Source: Muribacter muris (GTDB taxonomy: Bacteria; Pseudomonadota; Gammaproteobacteria; Enterobacterales; Pasteurellaceae). From it: 64,000 nucleotides of DNA. The position numbers and the translations under genes are program-made. The notes under the pieces were generated by a model, which was not told the origin of the DNA, did no database searches, and worked only from the letters and a program-made list of their open reading frames with translations. The stretch lies in contig NZ_JWIZ01000008.1 of NCBI RefSeq assembly GCF_001038205.1, positions 1-64,000 of the forward strand, in the 5' to 3' direction. Below, piece after piece: positions 8,279 through 18,545 of the stretch (positions are counted from its first letter, which is position 1; each line of letters starts with the position of its first letter).

Positions 8279-9256
8279 CTAGGGTTGATTTTCGACAAAC
8301 CGCAGTGCCTGTTCAATCACTTCAACGCCGGCACCTGTCTTACAAGCATTCTCGCTTAAATGCCGCCGCCACTGCCTTGCACCTTTGCAATTTTGGAATG
8401 CACCGAGCAGATGGCGTGCAATGTGGTTGAGGTACACCCCTTCGGCGAGTTGTTGCTCAATATAAGGTAGCATTTTTTCAATCGCTTGCATTGGCGTGAT
8501 AATGGGCGCATTAGGATCAAACAATGCTTGGTCGATTTGCCCCAATAGGCTTGGGTTTTGATAGGCTTCCCGTCCGACCATTACGCCATCAACATATTGC
8601 AGATGGTGTTTGATCTCCTCAATCGTTTTTATGCCGCCGTTGATGCTGATATTTAAGTGCGGAAAATCCCGCTTAAGCTGGTAAACCCGTTCATAATCAA
8701 GAGGCGGGATTTCCCGATTTTCTTTCGGGCTTAACCCTGTCAGCCACGCTTTGCGGGCGTGGACGATAAAGTCAGTGCAATAAGGCTGTATTTTTTCAAT
8801 AAAATCGCGCAGAAACTCATAGCTGTCCAGCTCGTCAATACCGATACGGTGTTTGACGGTAACAGGGATTGCTACCGTTTCTTTCATCGCTTCGACACAA
8901 CGGGCGACCAGCTCGGCATTTGCCATTAAACACGCCCCGAACATACCGTTTTGCACCCGATCGGACGGGCAACCGACATTAAGATTGATTTCGGCATAAC
9001 CACGCTGTGCTACTAATTTGGCACACTCGGCTAATTGGTTCGGATCGCTGCCGCCCAGTTGCAATGCGACCGGATTTTCAGCCGGATCGTACGCCAACAA
9101 GTCATATTTGGCGTGTAAAATTGCCGGTGCGGTGATCATTTCGGTGTAAAGCAGGGCATATCGGCTAAACTGGCGGTGGAAATAACGGCAATGGCGGGTT
9201 GTCCAATCCAGCATCGGTGCAACGGAAAAACGCCCTCGGTAATCAGTTTGTCGCAT
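8279..9256 (-). CDS. dusA: tRNA-dihydrouridine(20/20a) synthase DusA
   Basis: FMN-dependent reductase that makes dihydrouridine at positions 20 and 20a of tRNA. The 325-residue protein shows [14 protein letters not shown] near the N-terminus, the catalytic-Cys motif [21 protein letters not shown] near 93-113, and the FMN phosphate site [12 protein letters not shown] near 223-234. The CPSDRVQ.G.FGA form and NGGIKT segment fit DusA rather than DusB or DusC. Single gene, convergent with pyrE. Confidence 0.94.
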   Translation of the reverse strand: MRQTDYRGRFSVAPMLDWTTRHCRYFHRQFSRYALLYTEMITAPAILHAKYDLLAYDPAENPVALQLGGSDPNQLAECAKLVAQRGYAEINLNVGCPSDRVQNGMFGACLMANAELVARCVEAMKETVAIPVTVKHRIGIDELDSYEFLRDFIEKIQPYCTDFIVHARKAWLTGLSPKENREIPPLDYERVYQLKRDFPHLNISINGGIKTIEEIKHHLQYVDGVMVGREAYQNPSLLGQIDQALFDPNAPIITPMQAIEKMLPYIEQQLAEGVYLNHIARHLLGAFQNCKGARQWRRHLSENACKTGAGVEVIEQALRFVENQP

Positions 9257-9349
9257 AGGATTTTTTATCTTTTTGGTCTTTTCAAGCGGTTAGTTAAGCG
9301 GGAAAATGTGCAATTCTCTAGTCAGTATAAATTGCTACGCCATGTGAGC

Positions 9350-9374
9350 GTAGGGACACTGCTTAGTACCCTAC
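9350..9374. repeat. Possible remnant D of the palindromic element
   Basis: GTAGGGACACTGC followed by TTAGTACCCTAC retains the outer GTAGGG/CCCTAC arms (9350-9355 and 9369-9374) and the GGGACACTGC core of copies A and B, but the inner palindrome is lost and the flanks do not align clearly. Weakly supported. Confidence 0.3.
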
Positions 9375-9423
9375 ACGATGAACAAAGCCCACGTTTTGCA
9401 ACGGTGAGCTAATATCGGCAAAA

Positions 9424-10005
9424 TTAGTAGTATGAATGTTCGCCGTGTTGATGCTCCGTCGCATCTTTCACACCGACTAATTCATCGGGGAAGAGAGCCA
9501 ATAGCTGCTTTTCAATCCCCTCTTTCAAGGTAACGTCCACCATAGAGCAACCGTTACACCCGCCGCCAAACTGCAAAATCGCATATTTATCTTCGGTAAT
9601 CTCAATCAGCGTAACTCGTCCGCCGTGATTGGCAAGTTGCGGATTGACTTGGGTTTGAATAACATAATCAAGACGCTCAATAAACGGCGCATCGTCCGCA
9701 ACTTTACGCATTTTAGCGTTCGGCGCTTTCATCGTAAGCTGTGCCCCCATCGGATCGGTAACATAATCAATTTCCGCTTCATCTAAAAATGGCAGACTGA
9801 CATCATCAATAAAGGCAGAAAATTCTGTGTATTTGACTTCGGTGTCCGTTTCTTCAACCGCATTTGGCGGGCAGTAAGAAACGCCGCACTCGGCGCTTGG
9901 CGTACCGGGATTCACCACGAAAATACGGATATTTGTGCCTTCTTCTTGTTGATCGAGCAGTTTGCGGAAATGGGCTTGTGCCGCCGCTGAAATTTGAATA
10001 TTCAT
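9424..10005 (-). CDS. nfuA: Fe/S biogenesis protein NfuA
   Basis: Carrier that receives 4Fe-4S clusters and passes them to client enzymes. The 193-residue protein has the two-domain NfuA build: an N-terminal degenerate A-type (IscA-like) domain and a C-terminal Nfu domain with the cluster-binding motif GGCNGCS (CxxC) near residues 148-155. A short His-rich tail (HQHGEHSYY) follows. Monocistronic and divergent from the nqr operon, whose NqrF needs an Fe-S centre. Confidence 0.96.
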   Translation of the reverse strand: MNIQISAAAQAHFRKLLDQQEEGTNIRIFVVNPGTPSAECGVSYCPPNAVEETDTEVKYTEFSAFIDDVSLPFLDEAEIDYVTDPMGAQLTMKAPNAKMRKVADDAPFIERLDYVIQTQVNPQLANHGGRVTLIEITEDKYAILQFGGGCNGCSMVDVTLKEGIEKQLLALFPDELVGVKDATEHQHGEHSYY

Positions 10006-10457
10006 TGTGTGTCCGTTTGCAAATTGAAATTGTGGCTATTGTAGCCTTATTGAATTTTTTTGACTAGCATCAAATTCCATTCCGCTTTTTTAAGTTATAA
10101 GTGTGTAAATTATTTACAAAAATGTGAAAAAATATGAGTGATTGTAAATAAAAATAAGGCTTTTCAAGCGGAAAACGGGCGAAAATGTAACAGATAAAAT
10201 TTGATTTAGTTCAAATTATTCGGGATAAATGTTAAAAAAATGTGGTTAAACTAGCAATAAATGGCGATTTTCGGGTAGAATAACGCATTTATTTTATCTT
10301 GCCGAAAAGATAAGAAACCGAATTTGAGAACTTAATGTGGTGTGCAAAGGTAAGTGGGGGAACTCAACGTTTATCTTTGATGTCGCCACGGCTCAATAGA
10401 AGCGATTGCAATGTATGCAATCATATTTTTAACCCAACAAAAAGTAGTGCAAACAAT
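10006..10457. other. nfuA-nqrA intergenic region
   Basis: These 452 bases carry the divergent promoters of nfuA and nqr. Visible are an uptake-signal-like AAGCGGAAAA, a very A/T-rich stretch (10090-10260), and a small hairpin TTATCTT/AAGATAA (10294-10313) in the presumed nqr leader. A frame in phase with nqrA begins at 10335 but has no family support as an extension. I recognise no riboswitch or further gene. Confidence 0.5.
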
Positions 10458-11804
10458 ATGATTACAATTAAACAAGGCTTAGATCTTCCGATTACGGGAA
10501 ATCCTGAGCAAGTAATCCATAACGGCAATGCCGTTACTGAAGTTGCTGTGCTTGGCGAAGAATATGTGGGTATGCGTCCTTCAATGAAAGTGCGTGAAGG
10601 CGATGTGGTGAAGAAAGGTCAGGTTCTTTTTGAAGATAAAAAGAACGCAGGCGTGGTCTTCACTGCCCCTGCAAGCGGTGTGATCACGGCGATAAATCGC
10701 GGTGAAAAACGTGTTCTTCAGTCAGTCGTGATTAAAGTTGAGGGTGATGAGCAAATTACCTTTAGTCGCTATGCTGCCACTGAACTTGCCTCTTTAACCG
10801 GCGAGCAAGTGAAAGCGAACTTGGTGGCATCGGGATTGTGGACGGCATTCCGTACCCGCCCGTTCAGCAAAGTGCCAGCCTTAGATGCCGAACCGTCTTC
10901 TATTTTCGTCAATACGATGGATACCAATCCGTTAGCGGCAAATCCTGATGTGATTTTAAACGAGCATAAACAGGATTTTGTGGATGGTTTAACCGTACTT
11001 GGTCGTTTATTTGAAGGTAAGAAAACCATTCATTTATGCCAATCGCCAAAGAGCGAACAGATCGGCACAGCGGTTGCGAATGTGAAAGTGGCGACCTTTG
11101 ACGGTCCACACCCTGCGGGATTAAGCGGGACGCATATTCACTTTATCGATCCGGTCAGTGCGACAAAACAGGTTTGGTATTTGAACTATCAAGATGTGGT
11201 TGCTATCGGTAAATTATTTACTACCGGTGAGTTGTTTACCGACAGAATTGTCGCATTAGCCGGCCCGCAAGTGAAACAACCGCGTTTGGTGCGTACCCGT
11301 TTAGGCGCGAAGCTGTCTGACTTGGTCGCCAACGAATTAAATGCCGGTGAAAACCGCGTGATTTCCGGCTCGGTATTAAGCGGTATGACGGCAACAGGCG
11401 CACACGACTATTTGGGACGCTATGCGTTGCAAGTTTCCGTATTAGCGGAAGGGCGTGAGCAAGAGCTCTTCGGAATGATTGCCCCGTACTCGCACAAATT
11501 CTCCATTACACGCACGGTATTGGGTGCATTCAGCAAGAAGCTGTTTAACTTTACAACCGCAGTAAACGGCGGTCATCGTGCAATGGTGCCAATCGGTGCG
11601 TATGAGCGTGTGATGCCGTTAGATATTCTGCCGACATTATTGTTGCGTGATCTCTGTGCGGGAGATACCGATTCTGCTCAAGCATTAGGTTGCTTAGAGT
11701 TAGATGAAGAAGATTTGGCGCTGTGTACCTTTGTGTGTCCGGGCAAAAACGAGTACGGCCCACTATTGCGTCAAGCGTTAGATAAGATCGAGAAGGAAGG
11801 TTAA
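10458..11804 (+). CDS. nqrA: Na+-translocating NADH:quinone oxidoreductase subunit A
   Basis: Peripheral cytoplasmic subunit of the sodium-pumping NADH dehydrogenase. The 448-residue length and the start [16 protein letters not shown] match the family. The start at 10458 is taken on homology because the open frame extends 41 codons further upstream without family similarity. The Shine-Dalgarno is weak, so initiation may depend on leader structure. First gene of nqrABCDEF; nqrB begins 4 bases after its stop. Confidence 0.95.
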   Translation: MITIKQGLDLPITGNPEQVIHNGNAVTEVAVLGEEYVGMRPSMKVREGDVVKKGQVLFEDKKNAGVVFTAPASGVITAINRGEKRVLQSVVIKVEGDEQITFSRYAATELASLTGEQVKANLVASGLWTAFRTRPFSKVPALDAEPSSIFVNTMDTNPLAANPDVILNEHKQDFVDGLTVLGRLFEGKKTIHLCQSPKSEQIGTAVANVKVATFDGPHPAGLSGTHIHFIDPVSATKQVWYLNYQDVVAIGKLFTTGELFTDRIVALAGPQVKQPRLVRTRLGAKLSDLVANELNAGENRVISGSVLSGMTATGAHDYLGRYALQVSVLAEGREQELFGMIAPYSHKFSITRTVLGAFSKKLFNFTTAVNGGHRAMVPIGAYERVMPLDILPTLLLRDLCAGDTDSAQALGCLELDEEDLALCTFVCPGKNEYGPLLRQALDKIEKEG

Positions 11805-11808
11805 TCAA

Positions 11809-13047
11809 ATGGCTTTAAAAGATCTTTTTCATAAAATGGAACCGGCTTTCCAAAAAGGCGGAAAGTACGAAAAATGGTACACCCTGTTTGAAGCGGTGTA
11901 TTCCATTGTCTATACGTCCGGAGCGGTTACCCAAAAAGATGCGCACGTGCGTGATGCGATCGATTCAAAACGTATGATGCTGATTGTGTGGCTCGCGTTA
12001 TTTCCGGCAATGTTCTACGGAATGTATAACGTTGGGGCACAGTCTATTATGGCGTTAGGTGCAGGCGATTTTGCGCAAAACGTGACTGCGAGCATCGCAA
12101 AAGACTGGCATTTCGCCTTAGCGAATAGCTTTGGTGTGTTATCTCAAGATGCCGGCGTGTTGGCGAAAATGTTGCTTGGGGCGATTTTCTTCCTACCAAT
12201 TTACTTGACCATTTTTGCGGTCGGTGGTTTCTGGGAAGTGCTGTTTGCAATGGTGCGTAAACACGAAATCAATGAAGGTTTCTTCGTTACCTCTATCTTA
12301 TTAGCGTTAATCGTGCCGCCAACATTACCATTGTGGCAAGCGGCGTTAGCGGCAAGTTTTGGGGTGGTTGTTGCGAAAGAAGTGTTCGGCGGTGTCGGTA
12401 AAAACTTTATGAACCCGGCATTAGCGGGACGTGCGTTTTTATTCTTCGCTTATCCGGCACAGATTTCCGGCGATTTAGTGTGGACAGCTGCGGACGGTTT
12501 CTCCGGCGCAACAGCACTTTCGCAATGGAGTATGGGCGGCGAAGCGGCATTAAAACACGTTGCGACCGGCGAAACGATCACTTGGATGGATGCGTTTTTA
12601 GGTAACATTCCGGGTTCAATGGGTGAAGTATCGACCCTCGCGTTATTGATCGGTGCGGCGATTATTGTGTTTGCCCGTATTGCTTCTTGGCGCATTATTG
12701 CCGGTGTAATGATCGGTATGGCGGCAACAGCGACCTTATTCAACGTTATCGGTTCAGACACTAACCCAATGTTTGCAATGCCTTGGCACTGGCACTTAGT
12801 GCTTGGCGGCTTTGCTATCGGTATGTTCTTTATGGCAACTGATCCGGTTTCCGCTTCCTTTACCAATAAAGGGAAATGGTGGTACGGTATCCTCATCGGC
12901 TTTATGTGTGTGTTAATTCGTGTGGTCAATCCGGCATATCCGGAAGGTATGATGTTAGCGATCTTATTTGCTAACCTATTTGCCCCACTGATTGACCACA
13001 TTGTGGTTCGAGCCAATATCAAACGTAGGAGAGTACGCAATGTCTAA
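11809..13047 (+). CDS. nqrB: Na+-NQR subunit B (FMN- and riboflavin-carrying membrane subunit)
   Basis: Polytopic inner-membrane subunit of Na+-NQR, 412 residues. The flavinylation motif SGATALSQ is present with Thr235 as the expected site of covalent FMN attachment by ApbE (Thr236 in Vibrio cholerae). About ten hydrophobic segments, with an N-terminal cytoplasmic stretch of about 55 residues. NqrB is homologous to RnfD, encoded at 34786. GAAGGAAGG precedes the ATG. The end overlaps nqrC by 8 bases. Confidence 0.97.
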   Translation: MALKDLFHKMEPAFQKGGKYEKWYTLFEAVYSIVYTSGAVTQKDAHVRDAIDSKRMMLIVWLALFPAMFYGMYNVGAQSIMALGAGDFAQNVTASIAKDWHFALANSFGVLSQDAGVLAKMLLGAIFFLPIYLTIFAVGGFWEVLFAMVRKHEINEGFFVTSILLALIVPPTLPLWQAALAASFGVVVAKEVFGGVGKNFMNPALAGRAFLFFAYPAQISGDLVWTAADGFSGATALSQWSMGGEAALKHVATGETITWMDAFLGNIPGSMGEVSTLALLIGAAIIVFARIASWRIIAGVMIGMAATATLFNVIGSDTNPMFAMPWHWHLVLGGFAIGMFFMATDPVSASFTNKGKWWYGILIGFMCVLIRVVNPAYPEGMMLAILFANLFAPLIDHIVVRANIKRRRVRNV

Positions 13048-13816
13048 GTTTAATAAAGATAGCGTTGGCGGAACAATCTCTATCGTTGTTCTGCTCAGTT
13101 TAATCTGTGCAATCATTGTTGCCGGTTCTGCGGTACTGCTCAAAGATACGCAAGACGAACAAAAAGCGTTAGACAAACAACGTAACATTTTAAGCGTAGC
13201 AGGTTTGCTCAAAGCAGATACTGCAAGCGGTCAGATCAAAGATATTTTTGCCAAAAGTATTGAAGCCCGTTGTGTTGAACTACATTCCGGCGACTATGTA
13301 CAGTGCCCGGCAAACTTTGATGCGAAAAATGCGGCTAAAGATCCGGCACAAAGCACGGCGATTCCGGCAGAAGCCGATAAAGCCGGCTTACGCACCCGTG
13401 CAAACCTTGCTGAAGTTTATTTAGTTAAAGATGAACAAGGTCAAGTCAATCAAATCGTGTTACCGATGTACGGAACAGGATTATGGTCGGTAATGTACGG
13501 GTTCGTTTCCGTTGAACCGGACGGCAATACGATTAAAGGGATTACCTACTACGAACACGGTGAAACACCGGGGCTAGGCGGTGAAATTGAAAACCCAAGA
13601 TGGCAAGCCAACTTTGTCGGTAAAAAATTACTGAACGAACAGGGCGAACCGGCAATCCGCATCGGAAAAGGTGCATCAGCAGATAAAGATCACGGCGTGG
13701 ATGCGTTATCCGGCGCGACTCTAACATCAAACGGTGTGGACGGTACATTCAAATACTGGTTCGGTGCAAACGGCTTCGGTCCTTATCTTGCAAAACTTAA
13801 AGCGGGGGCAAACTAA
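13040..13816 (+). CDS. nqrC: Na+-NQR subunit C (covalent FMN)
   Basis: 258-residue subunit with one N-terminal membrane helix (about 12-34) and a periplasmic FMN-binding domain. The motif [10 protein letters not shown] places the covalently bound FMN on Thr227. The start at 13040 ([11 protein letters not shown]) follows TAGGAGA; an earlier in-frame start would overlap nqrB by more than 50 bases and is rejected. Homologue of RnfG at 35839. Stop and nqrD start overlap by one base. Confidence 0.96.
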   Translation: MSKFNKDSVGGTISIVVLLSLICAIIVAGSAVLLKDTQDEQKALDKQRNILSVAGLLKADTASGQIKDIFAKSIEARCVELHSGDYVQCPANFDAKNAAKDPAQSTAIPAEADKAGLRTRANLAEVYLVKDEQGQVNQIVLPMYGTGLWSVMYGFVSVEPDGNTIKGITYYEHGETPGLGGEIENPRWQANFVGKKLLNEQGEPAIRIGKGASADKDHGVDALSGATLTSNGVDGTFKYWFGANGFGPYLAKLKAGAN

Positions 13817-14439
13817 TGGCTGACTCTAAACTTAAAAAGCTACTGTTTTCGCCGGTGGTGGACAATAACCCGATTGCGTTGCAAATTTTGGGGATCTGTT
13901 CTGCCCTTGCGGTAACGACCAAACTTGAAACCGCAGTGGTAATGGGGATTGCGGTGAGTTTTGTTACGGCATTTTCGAGCTTCTTTATCTCGTTAATCCG
14001 CAACTATATTCCAAACAGTATCCGTATTATCGTACAAATGGCAATTATTGCGTCATTGGTAATTTTGGTGGATCAAATCTTGCGTGCTTACGCTTATGGC
14101 TTATCCAAGCAGCTCTCCGTATTCGTTGGTCTTATCATCACCAACTGTATCGTAATGGGGCGTGCGGAAGCGTTCGCAATGAAATCATCGCCGGTTGAGA
14201 GTTTTGTGGACGGTATCGGTAACGGCTTAGGCTATGCAGCTATCTTAGTGGTGGTGGCATTCTTCCGTGAGTTAATCGGTTCGGGCAAACTCTTTGGTAT
14301 GACGATTTTCCAAACGATTCAAGATGGCGGTTGGTATCAAGCAAACGGCTTATTCCTACTCGCACCAAGTGCATTCTTTATTATCGGTTTCATCATTTGG
14401 GGCTTAAGAACCTGGAAACCGGAACAGGTGGAGAAATAG
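13816..14439 (+). CDS. nqrD: Na+-NQR subunit D
   Basis: Membrane subunit of 207 residues with six predicted helices. Together with NqrE it holds the intramembrane iron centre; the conserved [13 protein letters not shown] segment with the Cys ligand is visible near residues 110-125. Homologue of RnfE (36487). Overlaps nqrC by one base (TAATG) and ends 3 bases before nqrE. Confidence 0.96.
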   Translation: MADSKLKKLLFSPVVDNNPIALQILGICSALAVTTKLETAVVMGIAVSFVTAFSSFFISLIRNYIPNSIRIIVQMAIIASLVILVDQILRAYAYGLSKQLSVFVGLIITNCIVMGRAEAFAMKSSPVESFVDGIGNGLGYAAILVVVAFFRELIGSGKLFGMTIFQTIQDGGWYQANGLFLLAPSAFFIIGFIIWGLRTWKPEQVEK

Positions 14440-14442
14440 TCT

Positions 14443-15039
14443 ATGGAACATTATATTAGCCTATTCGTTAAATCTGTCTTTATCGAAAATATGGCACTTT
14501 CTTTCTTCCTCGGAATGTGTACGTTCCTTGCAGTGTCAAAGAAAGTTTCAACCGCTTTCGGTTTAGGTATTGCGGTTATCGTGGTACTTGGCATTGCCGT
14601 GCCGGCTAACCAATTGGTTTATACTCACGTTTTGAAAGACGGTGCATTGATTGAAGGCGTTGATTTAACCTTCCTCAACTTCATCACCTTTATCGGTGTG
14701 ATTGCCGCATTGGTGCAAGTGCTAGAGATGATTTTAGATAAATTCTTCCCGGCACTTTACAGTGCATTGGGGATCTTCCTACCGCTTATCACGGTAAACT
14801 GTGCAATTTTCGGTGGCGTATCCTTTATGGTACAACGTGAATATAACTTTGCCGAGTCTGTGGTTTACGGCGTAGGGGCAGGGACAGGTTGGATGTTAGC
14901 CATTGTTGCCCTTGCCGGTTTAACGGAAAAAATGAAATATTCCGATGTCCCTGCGGGCTTGCGTGGTTTAGGGATTACCTTTATCACTGCCGGTTTAATG
15001 GCACTTGGCTTTATGTCATTCTCAGGCATTCAATTATAA
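14443..15039 (+). CDS. nqrE: Na+-NQR subunit E
   Basis: Membrane subunit of 198 residues with six predicted helices, pseudo-symmetric partner of NqrD around the shared iron centre. The Cys-bearing motifs [13 protein letters not shown] near residues 22-34 and [10 protein letters not shown] near 117-126 are visible. Homologue of RnfA (30357). Tightly spaced inside the operon. Confidence 0.96.
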   Translation: MEHYISLFVKSVFIENMALSFFLGMCTFLAVSKKVSTAFGLGIAVIVVLGIAVPANQLVYTHVLKDGALIEGVDLTFLNFITFIGVIAALVQVLEMILDKFFPALYSALGIFLPLITVNCAIFGGVSFMVQREYNFAESVVYGVGAGTGWMLAIVALAGLTEKMKYSDVPAGLRGLGITFITAGLMALGFMSFSGIQL

Positions 15040-15051
15040 GGAGCGTATCGA

Positions 15052-16284
15052 ATGGATAATTTTATTTTCGGTATTGTGGTATTTACCGCCCTTGTATTAG
15101 TGCTTGCGGTATTTATCCTTGTGGCGAAATCTAAACTGGTTGATTCAGGCGATATTACCATCTCAATCAATGAAGATCCGAACAAAGCAATTACCCTGCC
15201 TGCCGGCGGTAAACTGCTAGGTGCATTGGCAAGTAAAGGTATTTTCGTGTCTTCCGCTTGCGGTGGCGGCGGTTCTTGCGGTCAATGCGTGGTGAAAGTG
15301 AAAAGCGGTGGCGGCGAAATTTTGCCGACCGAGCTTTCTCACATCACCAAACGTGAAGCAAAAGAAGGCTATCGTCTTGCTTGCCAAGTGAATGTGAAAG
15401 GCAATATGGACGTTGAGTTGCCGGAAGAAATCTTTGGTGTGAAAAAATGGCAATGTACCGTTATCTCTAACGATAACAAAGCCACGTTCATCAAAGAGCT
15501 TAAATTGGCGATTCCGGAAGGGGAAGAAGTCCCGTTCCGTGCCGGCGGTTATATTCAAATTGAAGCACCGGCTCACACCGTGAGATACGAAGATTACAAA
15601 CCGTTAATCGACGAAGAATACCACGAAGACTGGAATAAGTTCAATTTATGGCGTTATGTGTCTAAAGTAGATGAACCAATTATTCGTGCTTACTCAATGG
15701 CATCTTATCCGGAAGAGAAAGGCATTATTATGTTGAACGTGCGTATCGCAACGCCACCGCCAAATAATCCTGATGTACCGCCGGGTCAAATGTCCTCTTA
15801 TATTTGGTCGTTAAAAGCGGGTGATAAAGTAACTATTTCCGGACCGTTCGGTGAATTCTTTGCCAAAGATACCGATGCGGAAATGGTCTTTATCGGCGGT
15901 GGTGCGGGTATGGCGCCGATGCGTTCCCACATTTTCGATCAGCTCAAACGTTTGAAATCAAAACGTAAAATGAGCTTTTGGTACGGTGCAAGATCGAAAC
16001 GCGAAATGTTCTATGTCGAAGACTTTGACAGCCTACAAGCTGAAAATGATAACTTCGTGTGGCACGTGGCACTTTCCGATCCGCAACCGGGCGATAACTG
16101 GGACGGCTATACCGGCTTTATCCATAACGTGCTTTATGAAAACTATCTTAAAGATCACGAAGCACCGGAAGACTGTGAATACTATATGTGCGGACCACCA
16201 ATTATGAACGCCTCTGTCATTAAAATGTTGAAAGATTTAGGGGTTGAAGACGAAAACATCTTACTCGATGATTTCGGCGGTTAA
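15052..16284 (+). CDS. nqrF: Na+-NQR subunit F (NADH-oxidising, FAD and 2Fe-2S)
   Basis: Electron entry subunit, 410 residues: one N-terminal membrane helix (about 3-25), a 2Fe-2S ferredoxin domain with ligands C70, C76, C79 and C111, then a ferredoxin-reductase domain with FAD motif RAYSMASYP and NADH motif [21 protein letters not shown] precedes the ATG. Last structural gene of the nqr operon; a hairpin follows at 16345. Confidence 0.97.
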   Translation: MDNFIFGIVVFTALVLVLAVFILVAKSKLVDSGDITISINEDPNKAITLPAGGKLLGALASKGIFVSSACGGGGSCGQCVVKVKSGGGEILPTELSHITKREAKEGYRLACQVNVKGNMDVELPEEIFGVKKWQCTVISNDNKATFIKELKLAIPEGEEVPFRAGGYIQIEAPAHTVRYEDYKPLIDEEYHEDWNKFNLWRYVSKVDEPIIRAYSMASYPEEKGIIMLNVRIATPPPNNPDVPPGQMSSYIWSLKAGDKVTISGPFGEFFAKDTDAEMVFIGGGAGMAPMRSHIFDQLKRLKSKRKMSFWYGARSKREMFYVEDFDSLQAENDNFVWHVALSDPQPGDNWDGYTGFIHNVLYENYLKDHEAPEDCEYYMCGPPIMNASVIKMLKDLGVEDENILLDDFGG

Positions 16285-16298
16285 TTGACCTAGCTTGT

Positions 16299-16342
16299 AA
16301 GCGGTCGGATTTGCGTATTTTTTGGCAAAACTGACCGCTTGT
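16299..16342. repeat. Inverted pair of uptake signals after nqrF
   Basis: AAGCGGTC at 16299-16306 and GACCGCTTGT at 16333-16342 face each other, so the transcript can fold into a hairpin. The centre carries the A/T-rich TTTTTTGGCAAAA part of the extended signal. Such pairs are common after genes in this family. Confidence 0.75.
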
Positions 16343-16344
16343 TT

Positions 16345-16397
16345 AATTGATAATGGAAAATCGGCTGGTTCAGGTGATTTCCCATTATCAATTTTTA
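16345..16397 (+). terminator. Hairpin between nqrF and apbE
   Basis: Left arm AATTGATAATGG plus AAATC (16345-16362) pairs with GATTT plus CCCATTATCAATT (16376-16393), ending in a T-run to 16397. It is an intrinsic terminator or attenuator and would lower apbE expression relative to nqrA-F. It ends only 9 bases before the apbE ribosome-binding site. Confidence 0.75.
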
Positions 16398-16417
16398 GCA
16401 TTATGAAAGGAGTTTTT

Positions 16418-17461
16418 GTGAAATTTAAATCACTATTTGCTCGCACCGCCACGCTATTATTTGCGTTTGGCTTGGCAGCTTGTAACAAAGAGTCCCAACA
16501 AATCACCTTTGAAGGTAAGACGATGGGCACAACCTACCATATCAAATATATAGACAACGGCACAAAAACATTACCCAAGCCGGAACTAATTAAAGAGCAG
16601 CTCGATCACTTATTGGACGTTGTCAATCAAGAAATGTCCACCTATAAAAAAGATTCGCAGATCAGCCAATTTAACCAAATGAAAGAGGTAGACAAGCCTT
16701 TTGTTATTTCCGCAGATTTTGCTAAAGTCGTTGCGGAAGCGATCCGCTTAAATCGGGTAACAGACGGCGCATTAGATATTACGGTCGGGCCTCTGGTCAA
16801 TTTATGGGGATTTGGGCCGGATAAACGGTTAAATAAAGTCCCGACCCAAGCCCAAATTGATGAGCGAAGCCAGTCGGTCGGGATTGAAAAATTTGCATTA
16901 GATACGGCACAAAATACGCTGACTAAAAAAGTACCCAATCTATATTTGGATTTATCGTCCATTGCGAAAGGCTTCGGTGTAGATAAATTGGCGGAGCATC
17001 TTGAAAGTTTAGGCATTGAACACTATTTGGTAGAAATTGGCGGTGAAATCCGTGGAAAAGGGCAAAATTTGCTCGGAAAATCGTGGAATATTGCCATTGA
17101 AAAACCGGAATTTGCTCAAGCCAGTAGCAGCCAAATTACGTTGCCGCTCAATAATTTGGCGATGGCAACCTCTGGTAACTACCGCAACTATTTTGAGGAC
17201 GAGCAGGGCAAACGCCTTTCACACATTATTGACGGCAAAACGCACCGCCCGATTGAGCATAACCTTGCTTCAATTACCGTGCTACACCCTAGCGCAATGA
17301 CGGCGGACGGTTTATCTACAGGGCTTTTCGTTCTCGGTACGGAAAAAGCCCTTGCCGTTGCCGAACGTGAACAGCTTGCTGTCTTCTTGATTCTCAAAAC
17401 GGCAAACGGCTATGAAACCCAAATGTCGAGCAGATTTGCCGCATTACTCGAACAACGTTAA
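16418..17461 (+). CDS. apbE: FAD:protein FMN transferase ApbE (lipoprotein)
   Basis: Periplasmic Mg-dependent enzyme that attaches FMN through a phosphoester to Thr in (S/T)GAT-type motifs. Such sites are visible in NqrB, NqrC, RnfD and RnfG in this window. The 347-residue protein has a lipoprotein signal with Cys22 in FGLAAC, the motif GKTMGTTYHIKY near the start of the mature domain and the IGGEIRGKG and HIIDGKTHRPI segments. The GTG at 16418 is chosen because AAAGGAG lies 5 bases upstream; the ATG at 16403 lies over that site. Confidence 0.93.
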   Translation: MKFKSLFARTATLLFAFGLAACNKESQQITFEGKTMGTTYHIKYIDNGTKTLPKPELIKEQLDHLLDVVNQEMSTYKKDSQISQFNQMKEVDKPFVISADFAKVVAEAIRLNRVTDGALDITVGPLVNLWGFGPDKRLNKVPTQAQIDERSQSVGIEKFALDTAQNTLTKKVPNLYLDLSSIAKGFGVDKLAEHLESLGIEHYLVEIGGEIRGKGQNLLGKSWNIAIEKPEFAQASSSQITLPLNNLAMATSGNYRNYFEDEQGKRLSHIIDGKTHRPIEHNLASITVLHPSAMTADGLSTGLFVLGTEKALAVAEREQLAVFLILKTANGYETQMSSRFAALLEQR

Positions 17462-17467
17462 TTTTTA

Positions 17468-17525
17468 ACAAGCGGTGGCGTTTAGCCCTATTTTTGCAAA
17501 AAATAGCGCATATCCGACCGCTTGC
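17468..17525. repeat. Inverted pair of uptake signals between apbE and nqrM
   Basis: ACAAGCGGT at 17468-17476 and ACCGCTTGC at 17517-17525 flank a central TATTTTTGCAAAAAATA palindrome. It can fold into a long hairpin between two co-directional genes. Confidence 0.75.
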
Positions 17526-17547
17526 TCACAACTTTAGGAACACCCAA

Positions 17548-17793
17548 ATGGACATTTTTTTACTCACTTTTGCTTTTTTTGTCGCCGTTATTTTTGCAAT
17601 GTCAATCGGATTTATCATCAAAGGCAAAACGATTAAAGGCAGCTGCGGCGGTATTTCGGCACTCGGCATAAAAAAAGTGTGCGATTGCGAAGAGCCTTGC
17701 GATAATTTGAAATCGAAAATCGCAGACGGAACAGCCGACCCCGACGAAGTTGCCCGCTTCACAAAAACGCCGCAATTTTATGAAGTGAAATAA
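17548..17793 (+). CDS. nqrM: Na+-NQR maturation protein NqrM
   Basis: 81-residue protein (formerly DUF539) required for assembly of Na+-NQR, thought to deliver iron to the NqrD/E centre. It has one N-terminal membrane helix (about 2-24) and four cysteines in CGGISALGIKKVCDCEEPC, the family's putative metal ligands. The start at 17548 follows TAGGAAC; an in-frame start 54 bases earlier would place the uptake signal inside the protein. Its position after apbE is usual for this operon. Confidence 0.93.
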   Translation: MDIFLLTFAFFVAVIFAMSIGFIIKGKTIKGSCGGISALGIKKVCDCEEPCDNLKSKIADGTADPDEVARFTKTPQFYEVK

Positions 17794-17873
17794 AGCTGAG
17801 TCATTATGAGGGGATAAAATCTTATACCCGATACAAGCGATCACCTAACACAAAAATGAGCGAGGAAAATGCA

Positions 17874-18092
17874 ATGCCTTATGTCAATATCAAAGTTACC
17901 GGCGGTGCAGAAGCTCCCACCGCAGAGCAAAAAGCCGAATTAATTCAAGGCGTAACAGCATTACTTGCCCGTGTGCTGAATAAAAACCCTGAAACTACCG
18001 TTGTGGTGATTGACGAAATTCCAATGGAAAATTGGGGTATCGGCGGTAAAACGGTGGTAGAAAGACGGAAAAACATAGAAATAAAGAATTAA
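17874..18092 (+). CDS. 4-oxalocrotonate tautomerase family protein
   Basis: A 72-residue member of the small tautomerase superfamily, in which Pro after the removed Met is the catalytic base. The start at 17874 is chosen so that the protein begins MPYVNIKV; an ATG six codons upstream would bury the Pro. GAGGA precedes it. The motif VVIDEIPMENWGIGG is typical. The substrate is not deducible; no meta-cleavage pathway genes are nearby. It probably acts as a homohexamer, as in the family. Confidence 0.88.
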   Translation: MPYVNIKVTGGAEAPTAEQKAELIQGVTALLARVLNKNPETTVVVIDEIPMENWGIGGKTVVERRKNIEIKN

Positions 18093-18180
18093 CTGATTAT
18101 TTATCGTGTAAATATGGGGAGAAATATGGGAGTAAGTCGATTGCAAGGGACATCTTGGCATACGGAGTACCTAGTAACCA

Positions 18181-18534
18181 ATGATCTTAGAAGACACCAA
18201 TCGCGTTGCATTCATTATTCTAAGCCAGATTGTACCTTATTATGTAGGCGTTGTTTTAGTTCTTCTCATTGTATCTTTTACAAAGAAAGTAGAGAAACTC
18301 AAGAAAAAAATACGGTCAAATCTTCTTTTAAGGATAGAGATGACGAAAAAGTGTATTATGATAAAAGAGTTATTGAACATATTTCACTCGGTAAGAAGGG
18401 TTACTCATAAGATATTTGGTGAAGGGACTGTGATTAAATTGGAGAAAGGGAATATTACGATTGCATTTTCTCGTTTTGTTGAAAAAACATTTAAATTAGA
18501 TCTTTGCCTTAAACATAATTTAATTTCCTATTAA
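18181..18534 (+). CDS. Orphan membrane protein with basic C-terminal domain
   Basis: 117 residues: an N-terminal hydrophobic helix (about 9-33), a very basic stretch [11 protein letters not shown], and a C-terminal part beginning [16 protein letters not shown] that resembles the small beta domain found at the C-termini of some helicases (FGEGxV motif). I do not recognise the family. The base composition is clearly more A/T-rich and the codon use poorer than in the neighbours, which suggests recent acquisition. No good Shine-Dalgarno is seen (GGAG is 13 bases upstream). An overlapping frame from 18114 is less likely. Confidence 0.55.
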   Translation: MILEDTNRVAFIILSQIVPYYVGVVLVLLIVSFTKKVEKLKKKIRSNLLLRIEMTKKCIMIKELLNIFHSVRRVTHKIFGEGTVIKLEKGNITIAFSRFVEKTFKLDLCLKHNLISY

Positions 18535-18545
18535 ATAATATAATA

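Noticed and set aside
10335..10457. 41-codon N-terminal extension of NqrA
   Set aside because: Family members begin at MITIKQGL. The extension has no similarity and covers the expected leader region.
18114..18410. 98-residue frame overlapping the orphan gene
   Set aside because: It overlaps the 117-residue frame in another phase, lacks a domain or membrane segment and ends without spacing logic; only one can be real and the longer one has a plausible helix and C-terminal domain.
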